64,000 nucleotides of DNA, taken from the NCBI GenBank assembly GCA_036498905.1, contig DASYER010000095.1:36946-100945 (forward strand), written 5' to 3'. The notes under the pieces were generated by a model. The model was given only the letters and a program-made list of their open reading frames with translations, was not told where the DNA came from and made no database searches. The position numbers were made by a program, and so were the translations under genes. Numbering within the stretch: position 1 is the stretch's first letter; the number at the start of each line of letters is the position of its first letter. Below are positions 17,846-25,915 of the stretch, piece by piece. Origin of the DNA: DAIDKA01 sp036498905. Lineage in GTDB: Bacteria > Pseudomonadota > Gammaproteobacteria > Steroidobacterales > Steroidobacteraceae.

Positions 17846-19375
17846 ATGGCCTCTCCTGCTGAAAACCTCGCCGGATCGCTCGCGCTCCTGAAAGCCCTTC
17901 AGGACTCAGGACGCATCGCAATCCGGGCCAGCGATCTGACGCGTATCCACCGCGAGCGGCTCGCCAAGAATGGCTTCCTTCAGGAAGTCATGAAGGGCTG
18001 GTACGTTCCGACGCGCCCTGATCACCCTACGGGCGACAGCACCGGCTGGTACGCGTCATTCTGGGGCTTCTGTGCTGACTACCTCAACAGCCGCTTCGAG
18101 ACGACGTGGTGTCTGTCTCCGGAGCAATCCATCAGCCTCCACGTGGGCGATTGGACTGTGCCCAAACAATTGCTTGTCCGCACTCCGAAGGGCGGAAACA
18201 AGCCGACCGCCCTGCTCCATGCTACCTCGGTTTTTGATGTCCGCTGCGAACTGCCGCCACCCGGCGATATCGAACGGCAACACGGCTTGCAGGTCATGAA
18301 ACTCCCTGCAGCGTTAATTGCCTGCGCCCCCGGGGAATATGCAGCGCATCCGACGACAACACGCGCTGCCCTGGCGATGGTCCCTAACGCCTCTGAGATC
18401 CTGCGCGGCCTGCTGGCAGGCGGCCACAGTAAAGTGGCTGGCCGGCTGGCCGGGGCCTTCCGCAATATCGGACGTATAAAAATAGCGGACGAGATTGTGG
18501 CGTCCATGCGCTCGGCCGGTTATGTCGTTCAGGAATCTGACCCGTTCCAGGACGCGCCCGCGATCATCTTTGAATCGCGCGAAACCTCGCCATGCGTCAA
18601 CCGCATGCGAATGATGTGGGCCGCAATGCGGGGCACAGTTCTGGAGAATTTTCCGGCTCCTCCCGGGCTACCGCGCAATAAACGCGACTACCTGCGAGCC
18701 ATTGATGGCCTGTACGTCAATGACGCCTATAACTCGCTGTCCATTGAGGGCTACCGGGTCAGCACGCAGTTGATTGACCGTGTCCGCTCCGGAAACTGGG
18801 ACCCGGACCACAATGAGAACGACCGCCAAAACCGGAACGCGCTCGCCGCACGTGGTTACTGGCAGGCCTTTCAGAGCGTCAAGGAAACCATCGAGAAGGT
18901 CCTGAAGCGGGAAAACTGCGGCAAGGCGGCGGACGAGGACCACGGATCGTGGTACCGGGAACTCTTCGGCCCAAGCGTTACGGCCGGAATCGTCACAGCA
19001 GCCGATCTCGCCGGCTATCGCAACGGCGCGGTCTATATCCGGCGCTCGATGCACGTCCCGCCCTCGTACGAAGCAGTGCGGGACCTGATTCCGGCCTTCT
19101 TTGAGCTGCTTAAAAGTGAACCGGAGCCAGCCGTCCGGGTCGTGCTCGGCCATTTTGTTTTTGTGTACATACACCCGTACATGGACGGCAACGGGCGCGT
19201 GGGCCGTTTCCTGATGAACGTTATGCTGGCGTCGGGGGGCTATCCTTGGACAATTGTACCGCTCGAAGAGCGGGACGTTTATATGGCAGCGCTGGAAGCT
19301 GCCAGCGTCAAACAAGATATAAAACCATTCACGAAGTTTCTGAGTGACCTGGTGAGAGCATCGAAGAGCGGTTGA
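17846..19375 (+). CDS. Fusion of AbiEi-like antitoxin domain and Fic AMPylase domain
   Basis: A 509-residue protein. Residues 1-60 look like the winged-helix start of AbiEi-type antitoxins (SDLTRIHRERLAKNGFLQEV, then MKGWYVPTRPD), and 65-225 resemble the rest of that family. The C-terminal half is a Fic domain: HPYMDGNGRVGRF near residue 443 is the catalytic HPFxDGNGRxxR motif. An inhibitory-helix motif, SLSIEG at 297-302, fits [S/T]xxxE[G/N] and lies before the Fic core, as in class II self-inhibited Fic proteins, which AMPylate target proteins. ATG 17846 has GGGA nine bases upstream; ATG 17831 has none and lies inside the iteron array. No separate antitoxin gene is adjacent. The AbiEi assignment is from pattern and is less certain than the Fic call. 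Confidence 0.85.
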   Translation: MASPAENLAGSLALLKALQDSGRIAIRASDLTRIHRERLAKNGFLQEVMKGWYVPTRPDHPTGDSTGWYASFWGFCADYLNSRFETTWCLSPEQSISLHVGDWTVPKQLLVRTPKGGNKPTALLHATSVFDVRCELPPPGDIERQHGLQVMKLPAALIACAPGEYAAHPTTTRAALAMVPNASEILRGLLAGGHSKVAGRLAGAFRNIGRIKIADEIVASMRSAGYVVQESDPFQDAPAIIFESRETSPCVNRMRMMWAAMRGTVLENFPAPPGLPRNKRDYLRAIDGLYVNDAYNSLSIEGYRVSTQLIDRVRSGNWDPDHNENDRQNRNALAARGYWQAFQSVKETIEKVLKRENCGKAADEDHGSWYRELFGPSVTAGIVTAADLAGYRNGAVYIRRSMHVPPSYEAVRDLIPAFFELLKSEPEPAVRVVLGHFVFVYIHPYMDGNGRVGRFLMNVMLASGGYPWTIVPLEERDVYMAALEAASVKQDIKPFTKFLSDLVRASKSG

Positions 19376-19392
19376 GGGGGCTCTACTCTTCG
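19362..19392. terminator. Possible shared terminator between fic and small gene
   Basis: CGAAGAG (19362-19368) can pair with CTCTTCG (19386-19392) around a 17-base loop that itself has GAGC/GCTC pairing options. It spans the tail-to-tail ends of the two genes. There is no T-run, so it is only a candidate. Confidence 0.3.
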
Positions 19393-19613
19393 CAGCTGGC
19401 GCAGCGATTCACGCCAACCGCGGCGATCGGCACATTGCGCGCCACTTGCAGCCGCGGAATCAGATTGCTGATGGTCGCAACCGCCTCTTCGCAGGCCCGC
19501 AGTTCCGGTGACTGCAGCAGGGAATCACCGCGCACTTCTGCCGCCAGCAGCGATGAGAGTTGCGTGAGATCAGCGATGGAACGGTCGATGAGGCGCTTGG
19601 GGTCGAGCAACAT
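19383..19613 (-). CDS. Small unrecognised protein behind a LexA box
   Basis: A 76-residue reading frame (MLLDPKRLIDRSIADLTQL at the start). I do not recognise the family. It is mostly helical in pattern, with Leu-rich segments (LTQLSSLLAAEV, ISNLIPRLQV), no signal peptide or membrane helix, and a C-terminal CASCEE with a CxxC pair plus one earlier Cys (RACEEA) that could bind metal. The start may be ATG 19613 or GTG 19622; neither has a clear ribosome site. What supports it as a gene is a near-consensus LexA operator 25 bases upstream on the same strand, and its position filling the gap between fic and cls. It would then be induced by DNA damage. Confidence 0.6.
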   Translation of the reverse strand: MLLDPKRLIDRSIADLTQLSSLLAAEVRGDSLLQSPELRACEEAVATISNLIPRLQVARNVPIAAVGVNRCASCEE

Positions 19614-19638
19614 GGCGGGCACCGCGGAAGAGGACGAG

Positions 19639-19654
19639 CTGTATATTTATACAG
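19639..19654 (-). promoter_or_regulatory. LexA (SOS) box
   Basis: The 16-mer CTGTATATTTATACAG is an inverted repeat (CTGTATA-TT-TATACAG) matching the gammaproteobacterial LexA consensus CTGT-N8-ACAG, including the AT-rich centre. Downstream on the minus strand is only the small gene at 19613; on the plus strand a transcript would run antisense into cls. So the operator most likely controls the small gene. Confidence 0.85.
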
Positions 19655-19681
19655 TCATGCGGGTCCGGTCAAGCCCCGGTG

Positions 19682-21088
19682 CTACAGGTAGGGCGATAGC
19701 AGCCAAAACAAGCTGTTACGCGCAAGCTCCCAGCTTCCGGTGGCGCTCAGGGTCGCCGTGGTGAGCACTTTGGAGCGGTCCCGGGCCGCGATGATGTACT
19801 GAGCCAGCAATCGGCAGGTCGCCGGGTCGTAGACCTCCAGCGCGATCTCGAAATTCAGCCGCAGGCTGCGCGGGTCCAGATTGGCTGATCCGATCTGGGC
19901 ATAACTGCCATCCATCACCAAAAGCTTGGTGTGCGCGAACGGTGCCGGTTGCAGCAGCACATTCACACCGCGCTCCAGGAGCGGCCGCAGCCAGCGTCGA
20001 CACGCCCAATCGACATAGCGCAGATTGCTGCGCTCGGGCAGCACCAGCGTTACATCCACGCCGCGCAATGCCGCGGACTGCAACGCCGAAGTGAGCTCCG
20101 GCGGCGGAATGAAATACGGAGTCATGAGCAGCAGCTGTTCCTGCGCCAGTGACACCGCGCCGACGATCACGGAGAGAAGTTTGTCGTTGTCCTCATCCGG
20201 ACCCTCGGTGATCACGCGACATACGCCGCTGCCGCAGCTGGGCGGGGCCTGCGGCACGGACAGGGATTCGCGCGCGGTGAACAGCCAGTCGATGCGGAAC
20301 GATTCGCCCAGTTGCTGCACCACCGGCCCGCGCACCCTGAAATGCAGGTCGGCCATGCGTCGTGCACCGGGCTTGCCCACCTCACGACCCCCGATGTTCA
20401 TGCCACCGAGGAATCCCACCTTGCCATCGACCAGCAGCAGCTTGCGATGATTGCGCAGATTGAGCGACAGACGTGGCGGCCACAGGCGCGGCGGCAGAAA
20501 ACGCTGGGCCCAGACGCCGGCGCGCCGCAGCTCGGGCACCGCACGCGGCCAGCTGTACCACTCGCCCACACCGTCGATGAGCACGCAGACCTGAACGCCA
20601 CGCGCGACCGCCGCGGCCAATGCCTGAATGAATTGCTGGCCGACCGCGTCAGTCTCGAAGATATACGTCGCCAGCCACACCGTGCGCTCGGCGGCCGCGA
20701 TGGCCGCGAGCATCGGCGGAAAGGCGTTCTCGCCATTCTCCAGCGATTCGACCACATTGCCGGGAACCCGCGCCCATTGCGTGACCGCATCACCGATGCG
20801 CATCAGATGATCCGGCGGCGTGGCGTCGGTGGCGACCCGCACCGGTATGCGCGGATTACTCAGTTCGCCGCGCAGCTGCCGCGCCCGCGCGCGCACCCGG
20901 TTGATGCCGAACAATCCGTAGAAGATCGCGCCGCCCAGGGGGAACAACCAGCACAGCACGATCCAGCTGAAGGCGCTGCGCGGATCCGGTTTGGTCAGCA
21001 ATGCATGAAGCGAGGCAAATACCGCGCAGCACACGGACAGCGTCAGGACGAACCACGCGAAGGCGGCAGTATGGGGAGTGAGGATCAC
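19682..21088 (-). CDS. cls: Cardiolipin synthase (phospholipase D family)
   Basis: A 468-residue inner-membrane enzyme that joins two phosphatidylglycerols, or PG with another lipid, into cardiolipin. Two N-terminal membrane helices (AWFVLTLSVCCAVFASLHAL and IVLCWLFPLGGAIFYGLFG) precede two phospholipase D HKD motifs: NHRKLLLVDGKVGFLGGMN and HTKLLVMDGSYAQIGSANLD. The start is GTG 21088, which overlaps the rimI stop as GTGA and gives the usual family length; longer readings overlap rimI. It is in one operon with rimI and close to pssA, another phospholipid gene. Confidence 0.92.
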   Translation of the reverse strand: MILTPHTAAFAWFVLTLSVCCAVFASLHALLTKPDPRSAFSWIVLCWLFPLGGAIFYGLFGINRVRARARQLRGELSNPRIPVRVATDATPPDHLMRIGDAVTQWARVPGNVVESLENGENAFPPMLAAIAAAERTVWLATYIFETDAVGQQFIQALAAAVARGVQVCVLIDGVGEWYSWPRAVPELRRAGVWAQRFLPPRLWPPRLSLNLRNHRKLLLVDGKVGFLGGMNIGGREVGKPGARRMADLHFRVRGPVVQQLGESFRIDWLFTARESLSVPQAPPSCGSGVCRVITEGPDEDNDKLLSVIVGAVSLAQEQLLLMTPYFIPPPELTSALQSAALRGVDVTLVLPERSNLRYVDWACRRWLRPLLERGVNVLLQPAPFAHTKLLVMDGSYAQIGSANLDPRSLRLNFEIALEVYDPATCRLLAQYIIAARDRSKVLTTATLSATGSWELARNSLFWLLSPYL

Positions 21089-21594
21089 CGCACCGGGCGC
21101 GTGCGCACTTTCAGGTCGCCGAGTCGCAAACGCAGTACGGCCGCATCCTCCCGGCCGCCGACGGCCTGGTAGTACCCGCGGCGGGTGCCGATCTGCTCGA
21201 AGCCCATCGAGCGGTACAGAACCATGGCGATGGAGTTGGACGGTCGTACTTCCAGGAAGGCCTCGGCCATGCCGGCACCTTCGGCCTTCTCCAGCAGGTA
21301 GCGGATCAGTCCGCGTCCCACGCCGGCGCGACGAACGGTTTCGAGTACGCAAAGATTGAGGATATGCGCCTCGCCGGCCCCCATGCTCATGACCGCATAC
21401 CCGACGATCGTTCGCCCCTGCACGGCGACGCGACACAGGTACCCCACCCTCAGGCAGTCGTGGAAGATGCCCTCGGTCCAGGGAAACTGATATGAAGCCC
21501 GCTCAATACCGATGACCTCGGCGACATCAGCCTCGCGCATGGGCCGCACGATGGGTTCACCGGCAAGTGCGAATTGGTCCGGAGCAGTGGCCAT
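21085..21594 (-). CDS. rimI: Ribosomal protein alanine N-acetyltransferase RimI
   Basis: A 169-residue GNAT-family enzyme that acetylates the N-terminal Ala of ribosomal protein S18. The acetyl-CoA site is VRRAGVGRGLIRYLLEKA, preceded by the beta-bulge AHILNLCVLE and followed by EVRPSNSIAMVLYRSMGFEQIGTRRGYY with the typical RimI C-terminus. It begins MATAPDQFALAGEPIVRPM. It is 14 bases downstream of the glycosylase gene, an order (udg-rimI) often seen in bacteria. Confidence 0.88.
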   Translation of the reverse strand: MATAPDQFALAGEPIVRPMREADVAEVIGIERASYQFPWTEGIFHDCLRVGYLCRVAVQGRTIVGYAVMSMGAGEAHILNLCVLETVRRAGVGRGLIRYLLEKAEGAGMAEAFLEVRPSNSIAMVLYRSMGFEQIGTRRGYYQAVGGREDAAVLRLRLGDLKVRTRPVR

Positions 21595-21608
21595 GATTGA
21601 GAGTCGCT

Positions 21609-22307
21609 TTATCCTTTCGCAAGCCTTTCAAAAACACCGCGGGCAAACTTCAGATCCTCCCATGTCTTGCGCTTGTCCTCGGGCTTGCGCAACAGATAGG
21701 CCGGATGATACGTGACGACCAGCGCAGTCTTCAGTGCGCCGAATTCAAACACCTGTCCGCGCATGCGTCCCAGGCTCTCTTGTGTCCCGAGCAGGTTCTG
21801 CATCGCGATGCGGCCCACCGCCAGGATCAGTCGCGGCCGGATCAATTCGATCTGGCGTTCCAGATACGGCAGGCAGGCGGCCACCTCAGCCGGGTCCGGG
21901 TCGCGATTGCCCGGCGGCCGGCTCTTGAGGATATTGGCGATGTACACATTGTGTCCACGTGCCAGGCCGATGGCCCGCAGCATCGAATCCAGGAGCTGCC
22001 CTGCGCGGCCGACGAACGGCTCGCCCTGGCGATCTTCCTCGGCGCCCGGCGCTTCGCCCACCACCAGCCACTGGGCGCGTCGGTCACCGACCCCCAGCAC
22101 CGCGCGGGTACGCGTCCGGTGCAGGTCACAGCGGGTGCAGCGGGCAACCTCATCGCTCAACTGCTCCCAGGAGGAGGCAGACTCGGTTGGCGCGATCGGC
22201 TTTGCAGGCGCAGCGGTGCTGCCGGACTTGCGGCGCGGCCGCCACTCCTCGATGCCCAACGCCGTGAGGTAGTGACTGCGACGCGCTGCCTCGTCGGACT
22301 CAGCCAA
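21609..22307 (-). CDS. Uracil-DNA glycosylase, 4Fe-4S type (family 4)
   Basis: A 232-residue uracil-DNA glycosylase that removes uracil from deaminated DNA. Residues around ARCTRCDLHRTRTRAVLG hold the CxxC cluster pair, GEAPGAEEDRQGEPFVGRAG is the catalytic motif 1 of family 4, NILKSRPPGNRDPDPAEVAAC carries further cluster Cys, and VVTYHPAYLLRKPE is motif 2 with the catalytic His. I chose TTG 22307 because it overlaps the pssA stop (TTGGCTGA); longer readings run deep into pssA. The approximately 75-residue N-terminal extension before the core is poorly conserved and Ala/Pro-rich. Confidence 0.88.
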   Translation of the reverse strand: MAESDEAARRSHYLTALGIEEWRPRRKSGSTAAPAKPIAPTESASSWEQLSDEVARCTRCDLHRTRTRAVLGVGDRRAQWLVVGEAPGAEEDRQGEPFVGRAGQLLDSMLRAIGLARGHNVYIANILKSRPPGNRDPDPAEVAACLPYLERQIELIRPRLILAVGRIAMQNLLGTQESLGRMRGQVFEFGALKTALVVTYHPAYLLRKPEDKRKTWEDLKFARGVFERLAKG

Positions 22308-23091
22308 GCGGCGCCGACCCGCGGAACAGCCGCCGGACACGCCGGCCCACCCACAGCAGGGGCGCGGATGCCGCGTAGACGCCGAATATGGACAACAGCA
22401 TCGTGGGTGGATCAATCGCCACGAGCACGAAGAACAGCGGCACCAGGATCATGTAGACGAAGCGAATGCGTCTATCGAGATTGAACTGTTTGAAGCTCGG
22501 ATAGCCGAAACTGCTCACCATCAAGGCGCCGGCGACCGCCGTGATACCGAACGCGGCCACCAGGCCGGCCAGACCCGGTTCGCGCCATTCGCTGGAGAAC
22601 CAGATGAACGCGGCGACGATGGCCGCCGCCGAGGGGCTGGGCAGACCCTCGAAATAGCGTTTGTCGGCCGTCGCGGCGCGGGCATTGAAGCGCGCCAGGC
22701 GCAGCGCGGCGGCCACGCAGTACAGAAATGCCGCGAGCCAGCCGATTCGTCCCCAGGCCCGTCCGTACTCGGCGATCCGTACCACGCCCCACTGGTAGGA
22801 AATGATCGCTGGCGCCAGACCAAATGACACCATGTCCGAGAGGCTGTCGTACTCCTTGCCGAAGGCGCTTTCGGTGCGGGTCGCGCGTGCCGCGCGGCCA
22901 TCGAGGGTGTCGAAGATTCCGGCGACGAATACCGCGATGCCGGCCGCCGCGAAATGCTTGTCGATCGCCGCGACAATGCCGTAGAAGCCGGAGAACAGGG
23001 CACCGGTGGTCAGCAGATTCGGCAGCAGGTAGATGCTGCGGCTGCGGGGACGTTCCACCGGTGTGACGGGGTACTCATTGGGCTCGGTCAT
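22300..23091 (-). CDS. pssA: CDP-diacylglycerol--serine O-phosphatidyltransferase
   Basis: A 263-residue integral membrane enzyme making phosphatidylserine, the precursor of phosphatidylethanolamine. The CDP-alcohol phosphotransferase signature DG-x2-AR-x8-G-x3-D-x3-D is visible in TLDGRAARATRTESAFGKEYDSLSD, near residue 60-85. About eight membrane helices follow the pattern of the Bacillus/Helicobacter-type PssA, not the soluble E. coli type. It starts MTEPNEYPVTPVERPRSRSIYLLPNLLT. The downstream glycosylase start overlaps its stop. Confidence 0.92.
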   Translation of the reverse strand: MTEPNEYPVTPVERPRSRSIYLLPNLLTTGALFSGFYGIVAAIDKHFAAAGIAVFVAGIFDTLDGRAARATRTESAFGKEYDSLSDMVSFGLAPAIISYQWGVVRIAEYGRAWGRIGWLAAFLYCVAAALRLARFNARAATADKRYFEGLPSPSAAAIVAAFIWFSSEWREPGLAGLVAAFGITAVAGALMVSSFGYPSFKQFNLDRRIRFVYMILVPLFFVLVAIDPPTMLLSIFGVYAASAPLLWVGRRVRRLFRGSAPLG

Positions 23092-23151
23092 GGTCGCGCG
23101 ATGATACTGTAAGATCGCGACTTTCGAGTGCCAGCTCCGATAACGCCTGTG

Positions 23152-23799
23152 ATGCGACTTTCTACCCGAGTTCCACTGCGAATTTCCGGCCCGTCACTGG
23201 GCCCGATCCTGGGCCTGTTGCTGTGCCTTTCAGGCTGGCCGGCGGCCCACGCAGACCAGCAGCTCGATCCAGCCCTGCAGCAGGTCGTGGCCAGCGCCAT
23301 CGAGCACGCCGAGTGCTTCCCCGACCGCTTTGACTCCGCGGTCTGGTACAAGCTCATGGAGCCGCGACTGCGCTCCCGCGTGAAGGACAATGCGGAGCGC
23401 CTGGACATCCTGACTGCGGTGTACTGCGAAACGCACCGCGCGGGCGCGACCCCCCTGCCGCCAGGTCTGGTGATGGCCGTCATTGACGTCGAAAGCCGCT
23501 TTGATCGCTGGGCGGTCTCCAGCGCCGGCGCCGTGGGGCTCATGCAGGTCATGCCCTTCTGGCCGGAACGGCTCGGGATGCGACGGTACGAGCTGGTGCA
23601 CAACAGCCCCAACATCCACATGGGCTGCGCCATTCTGCGATTCTATCTGCAGCAGGAGCACAGCAATTATGCGCGGGCGCTGGCCCGCTACAACGGCAGC
23701 GTCGGCCGCCGCAACTATTCTGACCTGGTGCTGGCACGTTGGGCGCGTTGGACCGGGGCAGATGACCTTGGCGCCCCGACCAAGCTCACTCGGAAGTAA
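23152..23799 (+). CDS. Lytic transglycosylase (SLT domain), secreted
   Basis: A 215-residue protein with a signal peptide (LGPILGLLLCLSGWPAAHA, cleavage about residue 34) and a soluble lytic transglycosylase domain: VMAVIDVESRFDRWAVSSAGAVGLMQVMP contains the catalytic Glu in the ES motif and the GLMQ motif, and ALARYNGSVGRRNYSDLV supplies the second domain motif. Such enzymes cleave peptidoglycan with 1,6-anhydro ring formation. ATG 23152 is preferred over GTG 23128 because it gives a normal signal peptide. It overlaps the acylphosphatase gene by 14 bases, tail to tail. Confidence 0.88.
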   Translation: MRLSTRVPLRISGPSLGPILGLLLCLSGWPAAHADQQLDPALQQVVASAIEHAECFPDRFDSAVWYKLMEPRLRSRVKDNAERLDILTAVYCETHRAGATPLPPGLVMAVIDVESRFDRWAVSSAGAVGLMQVMPFWPERLGMRRYELVHNSPNIHMGCAILRFYLQQEHSNYARALARYNGSVGRRNYSDLVLARWARWTGADDLGAPTKLTRK

Positions 23800-24055
23800 A
23801 TCCCGCGCGCGGTTGAGTCACCGACGCATCGCGGACCTCCACGGCCGTGACCCTCGAGGCAGTCGAGCCGATCCACAGCCACTGAGTGAAGGCGGCGACG
23901 GCGGCATCCTCACCCTGGGCCAGGACTTCGACGCGCCCGTCGGGCAGGTTGCGCGCATACCCTCTGATCCCCAATTCCCGCGCGCGAGTGACCGTCGTGC
24001 CCCGGTAGTACACGCCCTGTACCCGCCCGCTTATCCAACAGATCTTGCTGACCAT
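23786..24055 (-). CDS. acyP: Acylphosphatase
   Basis: An 89-residue small alpha/beta enzyme that hydrolyses acyl phosphates. It starts MVSKICWISGRVQGVYYRG, where GRVQGVYYR carries the catalytic Arg, and has GIRGYARNLPDGRVEVLAQG with the catalytic Asn. The length fits the family (about 90 residues). ATG 24055 is taken; a 12-residue longer form from 24091 is possible but would overlap wrbA's start. Confidence 0.92.
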   Translation of the reverse strand: MVSKICWISGRVQGVYYRGTTVTRARELGIRGYARNLPDGRVEVLAQGEDAAVAAFTQWLWIGSTASRVTAVEVRDASVTQPRAGFTSE

Positions 24056-24089
24056 GCCGTGATCAATCTTACCCTGTAGGATATTTCGC

Positions 24090-24692
24090 ATGGCAAAGAT
24101 CCTGGTTCTGTTCTATTCGCGTACCGGCGCGACACTGGCGCTGGCCCGGCAGGTGTGTCGCGGCATCGAGAGTGTCGCCGGCGCGACGGCCGTGCTGCGC
24201 ACCGTGCCCGCGGTGGTCACCGCTGCCGAGGGTCCGGCACAACCGGTGCCGGCCAGTGGACCCGCCTACGCCACCCCCGAGGAGCTGGCCAATGCCGACG
24301 GCCTGGTGCTGGGCAGCCCGACGCGTTTCGGCAATATGGCCGCGCCGCTCAAACACTTTCTGGATGGGACCGGTGCGCTATGGGCCAGCGGCGGATTGGC
24401 CGGCAAGCCCGCGGCTGTCTTCACCTCCACGCAGTCCTTGCATGGCGGACAGGAAACCACGCTCCTGAGCATGATGCTGCCGCTGTTCCATCACGGCATG
24501 CTGCTGATCGGACTGCCGTATACCGAAGATGCGCTACATCAGACACGCTCGGGTGGCACACCGTATGGAGCCACCCATGTCAGTGGCCAAAGCAGTGGCG
24601 CGCTGAGCAGCGATGAGGTGCAGCTCGCTCAGGCGTTGGGCAGGCGGGTGGCGCAGATCGCGCTAAGACTGGGCGTGCGCGAGCAGGACTGA
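24090..24692 (+). CDS. wrbA: NAD(P)H:quinone oxidoreductase, WrbA type
   Basis: A 200-residue flavodoxin-fold protein reducing quinones by two electrons with FMN. The FMN loop is LVLFYSRTGATLALAR, GLVLGSPTRFGNMAAPLKHFLD is the WrbA signature and AVFTSTQSLHGGQETTLLSMMLPLFHHGM is the next conserved segment. AGGA lies eight bases before ATG 24090. In this lineage WrbA is often next to other stress genes. Its 3' end overlaps hda by 30 bases on the opposite strand. Confidence 0.92.
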   Translation: MAKILVLFYSRTGATLALARQVCRGIESVAGATAVLRTVPAVVTAAEGPAQPVPASGPAYATPEELANADGLVLGSPTRFGNMAAPLKHFLDGTGALWASGGLAGKPAAVFTSTQSLHGGQETTLLSMMLPLFHHGMLLIGLPYTEDALHQTRSGGTPYGATHVSGQSSGALSSDEVQLAQALGRRVAQIALRLGVREQD

Positions 24693-25361
24693 GCGAATGA
24701 ACGGCAGCGTCAGGCGCCGCTGCGCGACCAGTGCGGCGCTGTCCAGGGTGTCCAGCAGCTGATACAGCGTTCCCATATCGCGTGCGTAGCGGCGCTGCAG
24801 CCAGCGCGCGACTTCGTCGGGTAACTCAAACCCGCGTACGCGCGCGCGCAGCATCAGGGCCGCGCGCTGTGCGTCCTCATCCAGCGCCCGCACCATGTGG
24901 ATGGCCGCGGCCGTGAACCGCGAACCCAAGTCCGGCAGCACCCAGTGCAGCAGCGCCGGAGCTTCGGGCGCCGCCACGATGAGCGAACCGCCGCACTCCT
25001 CCAGCTCCCGATGCAGGCCGAACAGCGCACGCTCCCATTCGGCCTGCCCCGCCACCGACTGCACGTCATCCAGGCACACCAGGTCCAGATGCGGGAGACC
25101 ATCGAGCGCTGCGGGTCCCAACGCGGCAAGCTGTCGCAACGGAAAATATCCGCAGCGCCTTGGCGCGGGTGCGACCGCACAGGTGGCCTGCAGCAGGTGG
25201 GACTTGCCGGCGGCATGCCCACCGGCCAGCCAGCTCGTACCGCGGACGGTACCCTCGGCGACGCTGCGCAGATGCGCCAGCAGCTGCTCATTGCCCTGCG
25301 GCCAGAAAGTATCGAACACCGCACGGTCCGCGAGCCGCAACCCCAACGGCAGCTGGTCCAT
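24663..25361 (-). CDS. hda: DnaA inactivator Hda
   Basis: A 232-residue AAA+ protein that, bound to the sliding clamp, makes DnaA hydrolyse ATP and so stops re-initiation of replication. The N-terminus has a clamp-binding motif (QLPLGL in MDQLPLGLRLADRA), then FDTFWPQGNEQLLAHL, a Walker A-like GGHAAGKSHLLQA and Walker B-like LDLVCLDDVQSVAG. The C-terminal LPFIRSVLLAHAQS lacks the DnaA DNA-binding domain, as expected for Hda. Start ATG 25361 overlaps the upstream stop by one base; GTG 25364 is an alternative. Confidence 0.9.
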   Translation of the reverse strand: MDQLPLGLRLADRAVFDTFWPQGNEQLLAHLRSVAEGTVRGTSWLAGGHAAGKSHLLQATCAVAPAPRRCGYFPLRQLAALGPAALDGLPHLDLVCLDDVQSVAGQAEWERALFGLHRELEECGGSLIVAAPEAPALLHWVLPDLGSRFTAAAIHMVRALDEDAQRAALMLRARVRGFELPDEVARWLQRRYARDMGTLYQLLDTLDSAALVAQRRLTLPFIRSVLLAHAQS

Positions 25362-25915
25362 CACGATGCCGGTACCGCTGCCGCGCGGCGCGAGTACTCA
25401 ACCACATAGCCCAACCCGGACAGCACCGAGGTAACCAGCGTGACCATCGTCCCCAGCAGCAGCAACTGCACCGGCGGAAAACCGATGGCCTTGTACATCA
25501 GTACGCCCAGCAGATAAGCCAGCTGTACCAGCGTATTGAGCTTGCTGGCGGAGGTCGGACGGCCTTCCAGGCGCCCCAGCCACGCAAGGTAGGTGAGCGC
25601 GCCGAGCGCGATCATCACATCGCGCGCGACCACCACGGCCGTCAGCCAGCGCGGTACCAGGCCCGCCCAGGCGGCCACCACGAACACCGTGACCAGCAGA
25701 CACTTGTCGGCCACGGGGTCCAGCCATTTCCCCAGCTCGCTGGTCCAGCCGAAACGCTTGGCGAGCCACCCGTCCAGCAGGTCCGAGACTCCCGCAATGA
25801 AGAAGCACACTGCGGCAATGCCGTATTCCTGGTGCGCGAGCGCCGCGAGAATCGGCCACAGCAGCGCAATCCGTCCCAGGCAGATCAGGTTCGGCAGATG
25901 GCGCAGCGCCGTCAC
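25361..25915 (-). CDS. CDP-alcohol phosphatidyltransferase (PgsA-like)
   Basis: A 184-residue membrane protein with the CDP-alcohol phosphotransferase signature in LLDGWLAKRFGWTSELGKWLDPVADK, where the usual AR is AK. It has four to six membrane helices. The family makes phosphatidylglycerolphosphate, and this type may be a second PgsA; the sequence does not settle the acceptor alcohol. It is coupled upstream to the DUF2066 gene (ATG-stop overlap) and downstream to hda, an arrangement seen in other gammaproteobacteria, which have a DUF2066-perM-hda variant. Confidence 0.85.
   Translation of the reverse strand: MTALRHLPNLICLGRIALLWPILAALAHQEYGIAAVCFFIAGVSDLLDGWLAKRFGWTSELGKWLDPVADKCLLVTVFVVAAWAGLVPRWLTAVVVARDVMIALGALTYLAWLGRLEGRPTSASKLNTLVQLAYLLGVLMYKAIGFPPVQLLLLGTMVTLVTSVLSGLGYVVEYSRRAAAVPAS

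Noticed and set aside
19372..19764. 130-codon plus-strand frame from the fic end into cls
   Set aside because: It runs over the end of cls and across the LexA box and has no ribosome site or recognisable pattern. The minus-strand small gene is a better explanation.
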